Source: Planctomyces sp. SH-PL14
GTDB lineage: Bacteria; Planctomycetota; Planctomycetia; Planctomycetales; Planctomycetaceae
Assembly (NCBI RefSeq): GCF_001610835.1
Contig: NZ_CP011270.1
Span: 4,544,001 to 4,608,000 of the forward strand
Length of the DNA stretch: 64,000 nucleotides
Direction of reading: 5' to 3'
The first letter of the stretch is position 1. Each line of letters starts with the position of its first letter. The notes under the pieces were generated by a model that saw only the letters and a program-made list of their open reading frames with translations, was not told where the DNA came from and did not search any database. A program made the translations under genes and the position numbers. Positions 46,149 to 56,141 of the stretch are shown here, piece after piece.

Positions 46149-46853
46149 ATGCGGATGATTTCATCAGTCCCGCGCAGTTCCCTGACCAACGCCACACCGC
46201 ACGAGGACGCACCGCTTGATCTTGATCAACGGTCGCCCTCTGCGATGCAGGGAAGTGTTCTCGTCTTAAATCGTGGATTCAGTGCGGTCCACGTGATCTC
46301 GGTGCAGAGGGCTTTCTGTCTCCTCTGCAAGGGCGTCGCCGAGGTGATCGCCGTCGAAGACGCCGGCGTCATGGCGTACGACTTCGAGGGCTGGAAGGAC
46401 CTGAGCCAGCTCAAACGCTCGCTCGATCTTCCCCGCGAGCATGAAGAGTGGATCCGCTCGGTCCACTTCGACATCGAAGTCCCCCGGATCATCCGGCTGC
46501 TGAAATACGAACGCGGGCCGCGGAACGCTGTTAAATACAATCGCCGCAATATCTTCCTGCGGGACGAGCATCGCTGTCAGTACTGCAACCGGCGGTTTGC
46601 CAGCCAGCGTCTCAGTCTCGACCACGTCATGCCCCGCAGCCGCGGCGGCCCGGATACGTGGGAGAACGTGGTCTGCGCCTGCCTCACCTGCAACACCCGC
46701 AAGGGGGGGCGGACGCCGGCCGAAGCGGGGATGCGGCTGATCCGGGAGCCGGTCAAGCCGAAGCGCAGTCCGCTTCTCAGCCGCCAGCTCACGATGCGGC
46801 GGTATGCCTGCTGGAAGACGTTCATCCCGGCGCTGGAAGACGCGCAGCAGTAG
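46149..46853 (+). CDS. HNH endonuclease family protein
   Basis: This 234-residue protein has an N-terminal region (GSVLVLNRGFSAVHVISVQR) shared by a widespread HNH group found in Planctomycetota and cyanobacteria. The HNH domain at about residues 140-190 reads CQYCNRRFASQRLSLDHVMP, SRGGPDTWENVV, CACLTCN. The Cys pairs bind a structural zinc, and the Asp-His starts the catalytic beta-beta-alpha metal motif. The cellular target is unknown, and no restriction or toxin gene is adjacent. The first ATG is kept; an alternative is the ATG two codons later. Confidence 0.88.
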   Translation: MRMISSVPRSSLTNATPHEDAPLDLDQRSPSAMQGSVLVLNRGFSAVHVISVQRAFCLLCKGVAEVIAVEDAGVMAYDFEGWKDLSQLKRSLDLPREHEEWIRSVHFDIEVPRIIRLLKYERGPRNAVKYNRRNIFLRDEHRCQYCNRRFASQRLSLDHVMPRSRGGPDTWENVVCACLTCNTRKGGRTPAEAGMRLIREPVKPKRSPLLSRQLTMRRYACWKTFIPALEDAQQ

Positions 46854-46891
46854 ATCGGGGCGTTCCAAGTCGGGCCGAGACCTCTTCTCTT

Positions 46892-47108
46892 TACTCCGAA
46901 GGAGTTACGCCCAATAGCCCGGGGTTGGCCGCGGAGCGGGCTACCCTGGGTTATCGTTGGTTCATTCTCAAGAACCCCGTCGGGGTTCCGTCAACGAACC
47001 GCCTTGACGCAACCTCCTTTGGGGTAGTCTCTGCCCACGCCCTCTCATCCCAGGGTAGCCCGCATGGCGGGCAACCCTGGGCTATTGGACGCAACCCCTT
47101 CGGGGTAG
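46892..47108. repeat. Pair of inverted palindromic (REP-like) elements
   Basis: Two elements lie in inverse orientation: 46911-46950 (CCAATAGCCCGGGGTT then CGGGCTACCCTGGG) and 47050-47089 (CCCAGGGTAGCCCGC then AACCCTGGGCTATTGG). Each is itself a hairpin. Flanking CTCCGAAGGAG and CCCCTTCGGGG mini-hairpins extend the symmetry, and AACCCCGTCGGGGTT lies between them at 46973-46987. The arrangement matches a BIME (paired REP). No gene lies in this 300-bp gap. Confidence 0.8.
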
Positions 47109-47158
47109 GCAGTATTGCAAAGCACACCACCGTGGAATGATTGAATTGGGCTTGAGCC

Positions 47159-47977
47159 TCACTCTTTCGGCCACTCGCCGCCGAAGGCCTCATAGGCCTC
47201 CATGCACCGTTTGACGCAGATGCCCGGCGCTTCGTCGTACTTCACGGTGTGGTCTGCGTGCGTGAGGCTGACCGCGTAGTCCCCGGACGCGATCAATCGG
47301 CAGACGGCGAGGACTTCGGCGGTGACCGGAGCTTTGCCATTCTTCATGGGGATCGTTCGGACGTCGTCTCCCTTGCGGACCGTCAGCTCCTGCATCCCTC
47401 GAATCCCGTGCCCCGTCGTGGCGATCAGGATCGGGGAGTGGACGGCACCGTCCGGGTCGACGACGAACCGGACAAACAAGACGCTCTGATCAGGAGGCAG
47501 GCGCCGGCTGTTGGGGAAGGCGGCTTTTTCGGGGCGGTCCTTGCTTCCGGCCAGGGAAATGTAGGACTTGGCCACGTCGCCCCGGGACATCACGGTGAAC
47601 TTGTGGACTGTGGGCGTGGCGGCGACTCCGCCTGCGTGAATCTCGTAGGCGCTGAGCGTGACTGTCGAACCGTGTGGCGATGCGACCAGCTCTCTCCGCA
47701 GTTCGTCCGGGGTCGCAACGCGGACGCCGTTGACGGATTCGATGAGCGAGCCCGGGCGGAGCGGGTTGGAATCCTTGAGCCAGCCCGCCTCCTCCGCCGA
47801 CTTCACGTAGACGCCTGGGGTGGTGGGGGGACGACGGATCCCGTGGTCCTTGAGGTACTGCTCGCCGTCGTCTTTGGACCAGGCGTAGACGCCGTAGAAC
47901 ATCTCCTTTGTCCAGGCCGGTGGTTCTCCGGCGGAGACGGGTGTGGCCAGGAGAAGGAGGGCGACGATCGTTCGCAT
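47159..47977 (-). CDS. Secreted protein with a PDZ-like domain
   Basis: The 272-residue product has a signal peptide (RTIVALLLLATPVSAGE). Residues about 50-120 look like a PDZ domain: GVYVKSAEEAGWLKDSNPLR then GSLIESVNGVRVATPDELRRE, where PDZ proteins typically have the buried loop and second helix. The rest (VLFVRFVVDPDGAVHSPILI and a Cys-containing C-terminus GICVKRCMEAYEAFGGE) has no recognised family. The two Cys residues could form a disulfide outside the cytoplasm. The ATG 47977 is chosen to start at the signal peptide; the open frame continues 30 bases upstream. Confidence 0.7.
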   Translation of the reverse strand: MRTIVALLLLATPVSAGEPPAWTKEMFYGVYAWSKDDGEQYLKDHGIRRPPTTPGVYVKSAEEAGWLKDSNPLRPGSLIESVNGVRVATPDELRRELVASPHGSTVTLSAYEIHAGGVAATPTVHKFTVMSRGDVAKSYISLAGSKDRPEKAAFPNSRRLPPDQSVLFVRFVVDPDGAVHSPILIATTGHGIRGMQELTVRKGDDVRTIPMKNGKAPVTAEVLAVCRLIASGDYAVSLTHADHTVKYDEAPGICVKRCMEAYEAFGGEWPKE

Positions 47978-48044
47978 GGGTGGCTCCGCGAGGGCCGGCC
48001 CGGTCACCGGGGGCGGGCAGAATGATCGTATCGCCGGTCGGGCT

Positions 48045-48356
48045 CGGCGTCCTTGCCGGCACGGCTCCCATAGCTCAAACCCAACGTGCCACGGCAGCCG
48101 GGGTCAAGGGGGCAACCCCTTGCCGCCGGAGGCACTCCTGTGAGGAACCGTGGTAAGCAACCGGCGTCCCCTTTGTGGAACCGGCGTCGAAGACTCACGA
48201 CTCGCTCTGGACTCCCCGCGGGTTGATGTGGGGGCATACGACGCGGTGTCCGCGTTTGGACACTCGCTCCTTCAGACATCTCTCGACGGCCAGGCCTCCG
48301 GCGGGCAAAGGGGCGTTGCCCCTCTGCACTCCCCACCAGGGTGCCCCTGGACCCGG
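48045..48356 (+). repeat. Dispersed 315-bp repeat, copy 11
   Basis: Forward copy, antisense to both neighbouring minus-strand genes. It clearly shows the small linker hairpin GGTGTCC-gcgttt-GGACAC (about 48245-48263) in addition to the two arms. The left-arm loop is gcaa. Confidence 0.9.
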
Positions 48357-48373
48357 TTCTTGAGATAGCGGTC

Positions 48374-49051
48374 TCAGGCCTCCTTCCGAAGATGCTGCAC
48401 CCACGCCGGCGGAACATTCGCAAACACCCAGTCACGGCGAAAACGCGAATCCCTAAACCGACCCTGCAGATAGCTCTCAATCGCCGTCAGCCGCTCCCGG
48501 TCCCCCTTCGCCCCCACAGAACACCGGACCGACCGCACGAACATGTACTCAAAAAACGAGTACGTCGCCCCCGGCGCCACGTGCCCCCACGAAGCCGACA
48601 CCAGCTCCTCAACGAGCGACATCGGAAAGTTGTTGAACGGAAGCCCCGAGATCACAACGTCGTACGGAGCGGTAGACTGAAACGCCTGAAGCGGGCAGTT
48701 GTGAATCGTCGACTGCGCCGCCCTCAACCGCCACGCCCCATCGGACTCGAACCGATTCTTCAGAACCGCGACGAAGTTCTCGTTGATCTCAACGAGGTCA
48801 AAGACATCCCCGGGCTGCAGCTGCGAGACGATCGATCCCGTCACAGCCCCCGTCCCCGGCCCGATCTCCAGGATCCGCAGCGGCCTCGGACGCGGATGAG
48901 CACGGAGCGGCTCAGTCATCGCCCGGGCCAGAAACCGGCTGCTGGGAAGGATCGAGCCGGTCGTCTCGAACCGCCGCCGAAACTCCCGGAAAAACGCAAT
49001 CTGTTCGAGCAGCGACACGAAGGAATACCCGCAGGACGAAAGCCGAAACAA
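48374..49051 (-). CDS. SAM-dependent methyltransferase (phospholipid N-methyltransferase-like)
   Basis: The 225-residue enzyme has a class I methyltransferase fold. An N-terminal helix region ends SSRFLARAMTEPLR. Motif I is ILEIGPGTGAVTGSI, followed by an acidic strand-2 end (DLVEINENFV) and motif IV DVVISGLPFNNFP. The order and motif IV resemble phospholipid N-methyltransferase-like (PmtA-like) enzymes and rRNA dimethylases; the latter usually have NLPY instead of GLPF. Membrane phospholipid methylation is the favoured but unproven role. A Cys-containing VRSVRCSV segment and a basic C-terminus end the chain. Confidence 0.8.
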   Translation of the reverse strand: MFRLSSCGYSFVSLLEQIAFFREFRRRFETTGSILPSSRFLARAMTEPLRAHPRPRPLRILEIGPGTGAVTGSIVSQLQPGDVFDLVEINENFVAVLKNRFESDGAWRLRAAQSTIHNCPLQAFQSTAPYDVVISGLPFNNFPMSLVEELVSASWGHVAPGATYSFFEYMFVRSVRCSVGAKGDRERLTAIESYLQGRFRDSRFRRDWVFANVPPAWVQHLRKEA

Positions 49052-49105
49052 TAACGAAGTCCGCTTCCCAATTCAGCCCGGCTCCGCAGAGTTCGGCGGC
49101 GCCCG

Positions 49106-49187
49106 TCTTATCTGTGTGAATCTGTGTTCATCTGTGGCTCAATCCAGATTCTTCAGCCACGGATGAACACAGATAGACACAGATAGG
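49106..49187. repeat. Inverted ATCTGTGT-type repeat
   Basis: The left arm TTATCTGTGT then ATCTGTGTTCATCTGTGGCT and the right arm AGCCACGGATGAACACAG then ATAGACACAGATAG form a long imperfect hairpin around a 15-base loop. A shorter relative occurs at 61509-61541. This is a widespread intergenic palindrome family in Planctomycetota and other bacteria. It lies between two minus-strand genes, at the 3' side of smc and upstream of the methyltransferase gene. Confidence 0.75.
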
Positions 49188-49214
49188 GAGAAAGCGGATG
49201 CGGCGATCCGACGA

Positions 49215-52200
49215 TCAAGCCGCCTTGCTGGCCTTCTTGATCTCGCCGTTCTCGCCCACTTCCTCGAACCGGACCGACATCCGCTTCGAGACCCCCGCCT
49301 GCTCCATCGTCACGCCGTAGAGGACGTTAGCGGCCGTCATCGTCTGCTTCCGGTGCGTAATGACGACAAACTGCGTCATCTCGGCGAACTCCCGAATGAC
49401 GTTGATGTACCGGCCGACGTTCGCGTCATCGAGCGCGGCGTCGACTTCGTCCAGGATGCAGTACGGGCTCGGCTTGCTGCGGAACATCGCGAACAGGAGC
49501 GCCACGGCGGTCATGGTCTTCTCGCCACCGCTGAGCAGCGTCAGTGAGCGGAGCTCCTTGCCCGGCGGCCGGGCCACGATGTCGAGGCCGCACTCCAGCA
49601 CGTCGTCGGTGTTCTCGAGAACGATATCCCCTTCGCCGCCGCCGAAGACCTTGCGGAACAGTTCCCGGAAGTGCCCGCGGATCGTCTCGAACGTCTCAAG
49701 GAACAGCCGTTTGCTCTCCGTATTGATACGGCGAATGATCTCTTCCAGCGTCGACTTCGCTTCCTGCAGGTCCTGAAGCTGGGCGCTCAGGATCGAGAAC
49801 CGCGACTCCAGCTCGTCGAGATCGTTCAGCGCGTCGGTGTTGATGCTCCCGAGCGCCTTGATCCGCCGTCGCAGCCGCTCGACCGCCGCCTCCAGCTCGG
49901 GACGGATGTCGGCGTAGTTCACCACCGGGACGAGCTCGGCGTAGGCCGACTCCCCGGCCTCCGACTCCTCCGCCGCCAGCTCGTTCGACTCCACCTCGAC
50001 TTCGACGGACTCTTCGTCCGAAGCGTCGACTGCTTCCATCCCGGTTTCTTCGTCCGCAGCCTCTTCAACGGCCGCCTCTTCGGACTCACGGGTGCCCCAC
50101 ATCTGTGCCGCCTGCTCGGGCGCATGCTCTTCGAGGTACGCGCGGAAGGACGAGACGCCGCTGGCCGCCAGCTCTTCGAGGGTCGTCTGGTACTCCTCCT
50201 GCATCTTCTCGGCGAGCGAGCGGAGATGCATCTCGCGCTCGCGGATCTGCATTTCGGCGGCGTGCTGCCGGTCCTGAGCCGCCCGCCGCTTCTTGTGGAG
50301 TTCGTCCCCGCGGCGGGACAGGAGCTGCCGCTGCATCCGGACCGCATCCCGCTGCTTCGCCGCGCTCCGCACCGACTGCGACAGCGTCTCCCCCTGGCCG
50401 AACCGCAGCGAGACGCTCGACTCGGTCCGCAGGATGAGCTGGATCGCCTCCCGCCGTCCGGACAGGAGCGACCGCAGCCGCTGTTCGACTTCCTTCTGCT
50501 GCGCCACGCGCTGGACCTGATCCTGCCGCAGCCGGACTTGATCGCTCTGGAGTGTCTTGAGCCGTTCCTCGTGCTTGGCGAACTCGAGCTGTTCCTCGCG
50601 GGCCGTCTCGATCAGGAGGTTGAGCGTCGCCTCGATCGACGCCGTCTGCTGCTCGGCATCCGCCACTTCCAGCGTCAGGGCGTCGGCATTCGCCCGTTCC
50701 TCTTCCATGAGGACCCGCTGCTCGTCGAGGGCCCGGGTCACCTGGTCGCGGCGCTCCTCCTGGCGGCTCAGAACTCCTTCGTAGCTGCTCAGTTCCTCGG
50801 TCAACCGGGCCACGGTCTGCTGCTGCGAGTCGAGCCGCGTCACCGCCTCGGCGAGCTGCGCGGAGACCAGCTGGAATTCCTGGTCGGCGGCGGCGAGCCG
50901 GCCGTCGTGGTCGGTCAGCGAAGACGTCAGCCAGCCCAGCCGGTCGACTTCGCTCGTGATCGTCCGGTCGAGGCGGATGATTTCGTTGCGGAGCTGGCGA
51001 AGCTCGCTCTTGCGGGAGAGGACGGCGTTCTCGCTCGGCACCGTCCCGACATAGAGCGTCCCGTCCGCTTCAACGAGCTCCCCCTGCTGGGTCACGAACC
51101 GGCAGCCCGCCCCGACACCGTCGAGGAGGTCGTACGCGTCTTTCAGCGAGGCGACGATCCAGGTATCGGCCAGGAGCCGCGCCGCCAGTCCCGGAACCGC
51201 TTCGGATTCGGTCAGGAGCGTGTCGGCCCGGGCGATCACCCCCGCCTCGTGCGACAGGTCCGGCAGCCGCTCCGCGGAGATCCGGAACCCGCGGGATCGG
51301 GCCGCCGCCGCGGCCGTCGGCGCGCCTCGGCGGGCGGAGGGGAGTTCCAGGAACCCGACACGGCCCAGGATGTGGGCCTCGCCGCGGTTGAGGTAATCGA
51401 TGAGCGGACCGGCGTCGTCAACGACGATGAGTTGCGTCCGTGAGCCGAGCGCCATTTCGATCAGCGGGGCGACGTCGAGCGCCGCGTCGACGAGTTCGCC
51501 GACGCTCCCGACGATGCTCGACCACGGCGGCGAAGCGACCGTGGCGGCCCGTTCGAGGATTTCGCGGACCCCGATCCCGAGCCCTTCCTGACGCCGCTCC
51601 AGGTCCTGCAACACGGTCAGCCGGGCCTGCGCGGCGCTGCGGCGCTCCCGCAGGTCCGCCAGCCGCCGTTCGGTCTGGCCGTGGTCGCCGAGGAGATTCA
51701 TCCGCTCCAGGCGGATCGACTCGATCTGTTCGCGGGCGGCGTCGCTCGACGACTGGATTTCGCCCGTCGCGATCTGCTGCCGCTCGAGTTCCCGCTCGGC
51801 GAGAGCCAGCCGGTCGACGCTCTCGCGGACCTTCGTTTCGGCGAGCGCCACGGTCTCGGCCGCCGCGCTGAGCTGCGATTCGAGGGCCGCGGTCTTCCGC
51901 TGCTGCTCGCTGACCCGTTTGAGGAGTTCGTCCCGGCGGTTCCGGGTCTCGCGGATCCGGGCCCGCGCCTCGTCGAACAGGACCCGCAGCCCGGCGAGCT
52001 CTTCCTCGCGACCCTGCATCGCCAGCCGCTGCTCGTCGAAGGCCCGCGCGAACTGCTCCAGCCGCGCGGAGGTGGTCCGCAGCTCCTCGTCGATCCGGGC
52101 CGAACGGACCGTCAGCGTCAGGCGATCCTGCCGCAGCCGGTCGATCTCCTGCTCCAGTTCCTTCAGCCGCGAGGTCTGGTGCCGGATCGTCGATTCCTGG

Positions 52201-53093
52201 ACGGCGATCTGCTCGCGGTTGGCTCCCGCCTGCTTCTCCAGCTCGCGGACCGCCCGCTCATGCTCGGAGAGGCTCCCTTCCAGCCCCTGCGTCTCCTCTT
52301 CGATCTGCGACAGCTCGCCCGCCAGCCGCTCGACCTCGGCCTGCGCCCCGGCCGCATCGGCCTGGATGCCGGCCATGTGGGACTGGTGCTCGCGGAAGTC
52401 GTCCGCCGCCAGCCCGGTCCAGAGGGTCTTGAGCTCGACCGCCAGCTCGCGGTACTTGGCCGCCTTGCTCGCCTGGCTGCGGGTCGAATTGAGCTGGGTC
52501 TCGACCTCGTCGACGATGTCGGTCAGCCGCAACAGGTTCTGCGCGACCCGCTCCAGCTTCCGCTCCGCCTCGATCTTCCGGGACTTGTACTTGCTGATCC
52601 CGGCCGCCTCTTCGAAGACGAGCCGCCGCGTCGCCGGGTTGGCCTGGAGGATCTGGTCGACCCGCCCCTGCTCGATGATGCTGTAGGCCGCGGTCCCCGC
52701 CCCGGTCCCCATGAACATGTCACGGATGTCTTTGAGGCGGACGACGTTCCCGTTGAGCAGGTACTCCGAGTCGCCGCTGCGGTAGAGCCGCCGGCCGATC
52801 TTCACTTCGGCGCTGTCGACCGGGAGCCGGCCGGAAGCGTTGTCGAAGGAGAGGGACGCCTCGGCGAAGGCGCTCGCCTTACGGCTGTTGGAGCCGTTGA
52901 AGATGACGTCTGTCATCTCCTTTCCGCGAAGGCTCTTGGCGCTCTGGTCCCCCAGGATCCACTTGATGCCGTCGACGACGTTGCTCTTGCCGCTTCCGTT
53001 CGGTCCAACGACACACGTCACCCCCGGAGAGAACTCAAAGAGAGTCCGATCCGCGAAGCTCTTGAAACCGAAAAGTTCGAGAGACTTCAGCAT
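49215..53093 (-). CDS. smc: Chromosome segregation protein SMC
   Basis: This 1292-residue ATPase compacts and separates chromosomes, usually with ScpA and ScpB. Walker [15 protein letters not shown] is at residues 30-43. Two long coiled coils flank a hinge near residue 520-660 ([20 protein letters not shown] to [17 protein letters not shown]). The C-terminal head has the signature [16 protein letters not shown] and Walker [14 protein letters not shown]. It is about 100 residues longer than typical bacterial SMCs. A strongly acidic Glu/Asp/Ala insert of about 55 residues (codons at 49938-50098) sits in the C-terminal coiled coil just before the head. No scpA or scpB is in the window. Confidence 0.95.
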   Translation of the reverse strand: MLKSLELFGFKSFADRTLFEFSPGVTCVVGPNGSGKSNVVDGIKWILGDQSAKSLRGKEMTDVIFNGSNSRKASAFAEASLSFDNASGRLPVDSAEVKIGRRLYRSGDSEYLLNGNVVRLKDIRDMFMGTGAGTAAYSIIEQGRVDQILQANPATRRLVFEEAAGISKYKSRKIEAERKLERVAQNLLRLTDIVDEVETQLNSTRSQASKAAKYRELAVELKTLWTGLAADDFREHQSHMAGIQADAAGAQAEVERLAGELSQIEEETQGLEGSLSEHERAVRELEKQAGANREQIAVQESTIRHQTSRLKELEQEIDRLRQDRLTLTVRSARIDEELRTTSARLEQFARAFDEQRLAMQGREEELAGLRVLFDEARARIRETRNRRDELLKRVSEQQRKTAALESQLSAAAETVALAETKVRESVDRLALAERELERQQIATGEIQSSSDAAREQIESIRLERMNLLGDHGQTERRLADLRERRSAAQARLTVLQDLERRQEGLGIGVREILERAATVASPPWSSIVGSVGELVDAALDVAPLIEMALGSRTQLIVVDDAGPLIDYLNRGEAHILGRVGFLELPSARRGAPTAAAAARSRGFRISAERLPDLSHEAGVIARADTLLTESEAVPGLAARLLADTWIVASLKDAYDLLDGVGAGCRFVTQQGELVEADGTLYVGTVPSENAVLSRKSELRQLRNEIIRLDRTITSEVDRLGWLTSSLTDHDGRLAAADQEFQLVSAQLAEAVTRLDSQQQTVARLTEELSSYEGVLSRQEERRDQVTRALDEQRVLMEEERANADALTLEVADAEQQTASIEATLNLLIETAREEQLEFAKHEERLKTLQSDQVRLRQDQVQRVAQQKEVEQRLRSLLSGRREAIQLILRTESSVSLRFGQGETLSQSVRSAAKQRDAVRMQRQLLSRRGDELHKKRRAAQDRQHAAEMQIREREMHLRSLAEKMQEEYQTTLEELAASGVSSFRAYLEEHAPEQAAQMWGTRESEEAAVEEAADEETGMEAVDASDEESVEVEVESNELAAEESEAGESAYAELVPVVNYADIRPELEAAVERLRRRIKALGSINTDALNDLDELESRFSILSAQLQDLQEAKSTLEEIIRRINTESKRLFLETFETIRGHFRELFRKVFGGGEGDIVLENTDDVLECGLDIVARPPGKELRSLTLLSGGEKTMTAVALLFAMFRSKPSPYCILDEVDAALDDANVGRYINVIREFAEMTQFVVITHRKQTMTAANVLYGVTMEQAGVSKRMSVRFEEVGENGEIKKASKAA

Positions 53094-53209
53094 GGAATGG
53101 GAAACGACGCGAAGTGGAGGGCGGCGCGCGGGCCGCCCGAGTCAGACGTCAAAAGGGAACGTTCGGGGCAGGTTCGACAGTGAAGTGAGTGGGGCAGGGA
53201 AGAGGCATG

Positions 53210-55411
53210 TCAGCGGACGGTCCGCTCGGCCGGACGGGCTCCCTCGCGGGAGTCGAGGGCGGCGGTCTCCGGCAGACGTCCGAAGCGTCCGCCCGAAGGG
53301 ACCTCCTGTTGCGGCGGAGGTTCGGACTCGCCCTGCGCCGGCGGCAGGTCGTCGATGGCACTCTTGCCGGAGGCTTCCGCGGGGGCGGTCTTCCGGGCCT
53401 CCGGCTTCTTCGACTCCGCCTGCGCGGGCTTGGCCGGCGGCGGCGTTTCGGCGGTCCGCTTCTTGTCGGCGTCCGCGTCGCTCGCTTTGGCGGGGGCTTC
53501 TTCGTTCTCAGAAGCGTCGGCGTCCTTTTTGCCCTTCTTCTCGTCGGCCGACGGCTTTTCCTCCTCGGCCGGAATCAGCATCGGGGGTTCCGCCGGACGC
53601 TCTTCCTGGCCGGTCCCGAAGAGGTTCGGGGCGAGACCTTCGCCGCCGATCTGGGCCTCTTCCTTCTCGCCCTCGGCGTTTTCGCGGTAATACACCCGTC
53701 CCGCCTGCGGCAGCGCGTCGATGCCGATCGGGCCGGCGAGGTTGTGCTGCCGGTCGGCCTCCACGAGGAGCTGCAGGATATCCGGATAGGTCGCCCCCAT
53801 GGCGGCCAGCGTCCGGATCACGTCGGCAACCCGCCGCGAGACCTTCTGCTTGATGTCCCGCTCGCCCGCGGCGATCCGGGTGACTTCCATGTGCGTTCCG
53901 TCGCCGGACGACTTGACGATGAAGTTCTTCCCGGGCCGGGCGATCATCGGCGGGAGGAACTCCTGGCCGGCGTTGAACAGAACGACCTCGCACTTCCTGT
54001 AGCGGGTCACGTGGATCATCGGCTCGGCAGTCGAGTCGACGATGTGCAGCGAGAACTTGTTGTCGTCAAACTTGATCCCCGCCACGACCGGATCGTGCGG
54101 CGCGACGGTGGAGAGCGCCCGGAAGGCGCCGTACCGGGTCTCGATACTGGGATGGTTCATCAGCTCCCGCAGGACCAGCATGGCGTCGCCGTCGGTCAAC
54201 GTCGCCAGGGCCGCCAGGGCATAGGCCCGGAACGCCGGCTCCTTGTCGGCCGCTTCCTGCAGAGCCCGGACGCCGTCGGCGTTGCCGAGATACGCAAGGG
54301 CCTCCGCCGCGCGGAAGCGGGCTTCCAGCCCCGGCGCCTTGAGTCCGTCCTTGAGGGCCGCGAGTCCGTCGGGACCGACCCCCTCCAGTTCGAGCGCCGC
54401 CCGTTCGGAGGTCGCGTCGACGAGGAGCTGTTCGCGGAGCTGCTGCATCCGCATATGGCGGTCGATCGGCGTCTCGTTGAGCGCCATGTGGCGGATGACC
54501 TGCAGGTACCGCGGATAGTTCTCGCGGTACTTGTCATGGACCACGAGCTCGATCTGCGAGTCGGTCTTGGGCTTGGCCATCGGCTGCTTGATCCCCGCCT
54601 TGTCGTAGCCGTGGTAGCGCGACGAGACCCGGTTGGAGATCTTGGTCACCATCTTGGCTCCGACGTAGTCGGGCCGCAGTCCCATCGTCAGGTTCCGGTC
54701 TTCGCCGATGTACTCCGCGCCGCCGGGGATCAGCCCCTTCTTCAGCGACGCCTTCGAGCTCGAGTCGGAATTGAACAGGATGACCGGCCCGTTGCTCCGC
54801 GCCAGTTCCTTCCCTTCACGCATCCCGCCGTCGAGATACACGAACTCCGACAGGCGGCATGGCAGGAGCCATCCCCCGGCCAGGCTGGTCGTCTCGCTCC
54901 CTTCGGGGAGGGTGATCTCGACGTCGATCCGTTCCCCCTTGCGGATCAGCGGGGGGATGTAGGCGGTCACGATGACGAGGGCGGTGTTGGGAGAGCTGAG
55001 GATCGACTCCGGGCTGTCGATCTTCATCCGCCGCATGTCGTCGAGGAGCATCTTGCGGTAGTACGACGCCGGGGGGTCTTCGCCCGTGCCGTCGAGGCCG
55101 TTGACGAGCCCGACGCCCTGGATGGTCGTGACCCCCTGGCCGCGGATGCTGATGTAGTCGCCGATGTACTTCGAGTGCCCGCCCATGCCCAGGAGGGCCG
55201 CGTCGACGTTCTTCCGCCGCTTGAGCTTCTCCCGTTCGTCCTTCTTGAACGGCATGTCGAGCTTGATGTCCGACAGGTCGATGCCGGCGCAGCCGATGGC
55301 CATTGAGGAGAGCAGGAGGCCCGCCACCAGGGCCAGCAGGCGGCGACCGCCGAGCAGGCGAGGGGAGCGCGCGGGGGGCGTGGACGGACGAGCAGAGATC
55401 GGTCGAGCCAT
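53210..55411 (-). CDS. FlgI-like (flagellar P-ring) lipoprotein with inserted HEAT repeats
   Basis: The 733-residue protein has a lipobox-like SMAIGC (Cys41). Residues about 78-220 match the FlgI P-ring protein: GDYISIRGQGVTTIQGVGLV, NGLDGTGEDPP, ALVIVTAYIPPLIRKGERID, VEITLPEGSETTSLAGG. HEAT-like helices interrupt at about 300-440 (LEARFRAAEALAYLGNADGV, SIETRYGAFRALSTVAPHD). A FlgI-like C-terminal segment returns near 540 (VADVIRTLAAMGATYPDIL). A Glu/Lys/Ala/Pro-rich disordered tail ends the chain. FlgI forms the periplasmic ring around the flagellar rod, but no flagellar gene is nearby. It follows smc on the same strand. Confidence 0.8.
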   Translation of the reverse strand: MARPISARPSTPPARSPRLLGGRRLLALVAGLLLSSMAIGCAGIDLSDIKLDMPFKKDEREKLKRRKNVDAALLGMGGHSKYIGDYISIRGQGVTTIQGVGLVNGLDGTGEDPPASYYRKMLLDDMRRMKIDSPESILSSPNTALVIVTAYIPPLIRKGERIDVEITLPEGSETTSLAGGWLLPCRLSEFVYLDGGMREGKELARSNGPVILFNSDSSSKASLKKGLIPGGAEYIGEDRNLTMGLRPDYVGAKMVTKISNRVSSRYHGYDKAGIKQPMAKPKTDSQIELVVHDKYRENYPRYLQVIRHMALNETPIDRHMRMQQLREQLLVDATSERAALELEGVGPDGLAALKDGLKAPGLEARFRAAEALAYLGNADGVRALQEAADKEPAFRAYALAALATLTDGDAMLVLRELMNHPSIETRYGAFRALSTVAPHDPVVAGIKFDDNKFSLHIVDSTAEPMIHVTRYRKCEVVLFNAGQEFLPPMIARPGKNFIVKSSGDGTHMEVTRIAAGERDIKQKVSRRVADVIRTLAAMGATYPDILQLLVEADRQHNLAGPIGIDALPQAGRVYYRENAEGEKEEAQIGGEGLAPNLFGTGQEERPAEPPMLIPAEEEKPSADEKKGKKDADASENEEAPAKASDADADKKRTAETPPPAKPAQAESKKPEARKTAPAEASGKSAIDDLPPAQGESEPPPQQEVPSGGRFGRLPETAALDSREGARPAERTVR

Positions 55412-55681
55412 GAACTCGAACTCCCGGTGGGATGCCGGTCGGGGCGAGGTAGGATGGGAGACAGGCAGTTTGGGCGGATCGGAAGGATCTGCCGCGATGG
55501 AATCCGGGACACTACGGCAGCCGTTTTTGAAGGGTCAAGATGCGGGCCGACTTCGCCGGACGGGAGGGGGTGTGACAGGCGGGGATTGCTGGACACGGCG
55601 GGGAGCGGGGCCATGTTCGGCACTTTTGGCCGTCCGGAGCTTGAGTCAAAGTGTCGAACTTCCCGCAGGCGCCGGCTCGAA

Positions 55682-56000
55682 AGACGCCCTTGCCGGCACG
55701 GCTATGCCAGCTCAAACCCAACGTGCGACGGCAGCCTGGGGTCAAGGGGTCTCGACCCCTTGCCGCCGGAGGCAATTCCATGAGGAACCGTGGTACACAA
55801 CGGATGTTCCCTTTGTGGAACCGGCGCTGAGGACTCCGCGCTCGCCCTGGAGTCCCCGCGGGTTGATGTGGGGGCATACGACACAGTGTCCGCGGTTGGC
55901 CACTCACTCCTTCAGACATCTCTGGACGAGAGGGCCTCCGGCGGGCAAGAGGGCGTTGCCCCCTTGCATCCCCCACCAGGGGTACCCCCTGGACCCCGGT
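55682..56000 (+). repeat. Dispersed 315-bp repeat, copy 12
   Basis: Forward copy between divergent genes. The left-arm loop is tctcga. The right end has an extended stem with GGGTACCCCCTGGACCCCGG. Confidence 0.9.
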
Positions 56001-56141
56001 GGGGCAATCCCCGGAAATCGCCCCTCCCTCACTACAGGACAGGCGTACAATATCGCCCCCGACCTGCCGGTCCCGGTTTCCGCAGCCGCCTCTGAAATAG
56101 CGGCCCGTCAACGACTTGTGGAAAGGACATTTCCCCTCGGC

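Noticed and set aside
42159-49051. Possible defence island formed by the AAA+ regulator, membrane protein, HNH endonuclease and methyltransferase genes
   Set aside because: The genes face different directions with large gaps, the HNH protein is of a widespread housekeeping-like type, and the methyltransferase looks lipid- or RNA-directed rather than a DNA modification enzyme.
12724-56000. Idea that the 315-bp repeat is simply a transcription terminator
   Set aside because: Copies 6, 8 and 12 lie between divergent genes where no terminator is needed, and copy 3 follows an independent terminator.
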